Of a DNA stretch of 32,157 bases, positions 32,123 to 32,157 are shown piece by piece. The position numbers and the translations under genes were made by a program. Each line of letters opens with the position of its first letter. Position 1 is the first letter of the stretch. Source of the stretch: Verrucomicrobiota bacterium (GTDB lineage: Bacteria > Verrucomicrobiota > Verrucomicrobiae > Limisphaerales > UBA11358); contig JACZKP010000070.1 of the NCBI GenBank assembly GCA_014860005.1, positions 1 through 32,157 of the forward strand, given 5' to 3'. A model generated the notes under the pieces. The model did no database searches, was not told the DNA's origin, and worked only from the letters and a program-made list of their open reading frames with translations.

Positions 32123-32157
32123 TGCTGGCATTCCCGGCCGCTCCGGTTGGCTTTTTG

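Overview
The window reads as chromosome from a free-living Gram-negative bacterium of moderately high GC. Verrucomicrobiota is the best guess, perhaps a Pedosphaera- or Limisphaera-like lineage. The reasons are the gene content (secreted PQQ-like propeller with a W-x-Q-Y-R-G-P-N start, DUF5009-type acyltransferase, secreted PHP/CehA proteins, a secreted protein ending in a 'FFRVRQD' tail, a eukaryote-type HisA) and palindromic repeats of a kind I recall from that phylum. No rRNA or other phylogenetic marker is present to prove it. About 27 genes are well supported, mostly housekeeping and secreted-enzyme genes.

Layout. 1-2668 (minus): phoU, a secreted PHP phosphoesterase and the 5' part of rlmN, which is cut by the window edge. 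3243-6594 (plus): gmd, a palindromic repeat, rpoN (sigma-54) and a small lipoprotein. 6675-8708: divergent DUF5009 acyltransferase and YhhN-family membrane protein. 8709-11057: an accessory patch with a coding-looking fragment that lacks a normal start, a WD40 protein, a small membrane protein and an integron attC-like site directly upstream of it. 11058-15208: divergent secreted GH95-like glycosidase and secreted ADP-ribosylglycohydrolase-like protein. 15267-19313 (minus): ParA ATPase, PQQ-like propeller, ferredoxin reductase-like flavoprotein and gcvT. 19451-25965 (plus): hpf, a zinc amidohydrolase, bioF, bioA and a large CehA/McbA-type PHP protein. The junctions overlap at hpf/amidohydrolase and bioA/PHP, and the run ends in an intrinsic terminator. 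26009-28224 (minus): hisA, SGNH hydrolase and a lipoprotein. 28389-30593 (plus): anmK and a secreted protein. 30719-32008 (minus): a divergent NRAMP-like transporter.

The most striking signal is in bioF and bioA. Within about 2.2 kb, palindromes or repeats of at least four sequence families sit inside the two reading frames without breaking them: a perfect 28-bp-arm hairpin, a 31-bp-arm hairpin with one mismatch, a shorter palindrome, and a 21-bp-period direct repeat. A perfect 29-bp direct repeat also brackets bioF and supplies its stop codon and part of the bioA start codon. One hairpin family recurs between gmd and rpoN. The genes appear to have absorbed mobile palindromes as extra protein segments.

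Other points for a second look: an attC-like site with a possible cassette ORF; an in-frame TAA between the ideally spaced rpoN start and the start actually available; a sigma-54 promoter candidate in front of hpf; an NRAMP-like protein in which both metal-site motifs are replaced by matching G-T-x-E-L motifs; and a GH95-like enzyme with conservative changes at presumed catalytic positions. I saw no CRISPR array, tRNA, rRNA, complete insertion sequence or phage gene.
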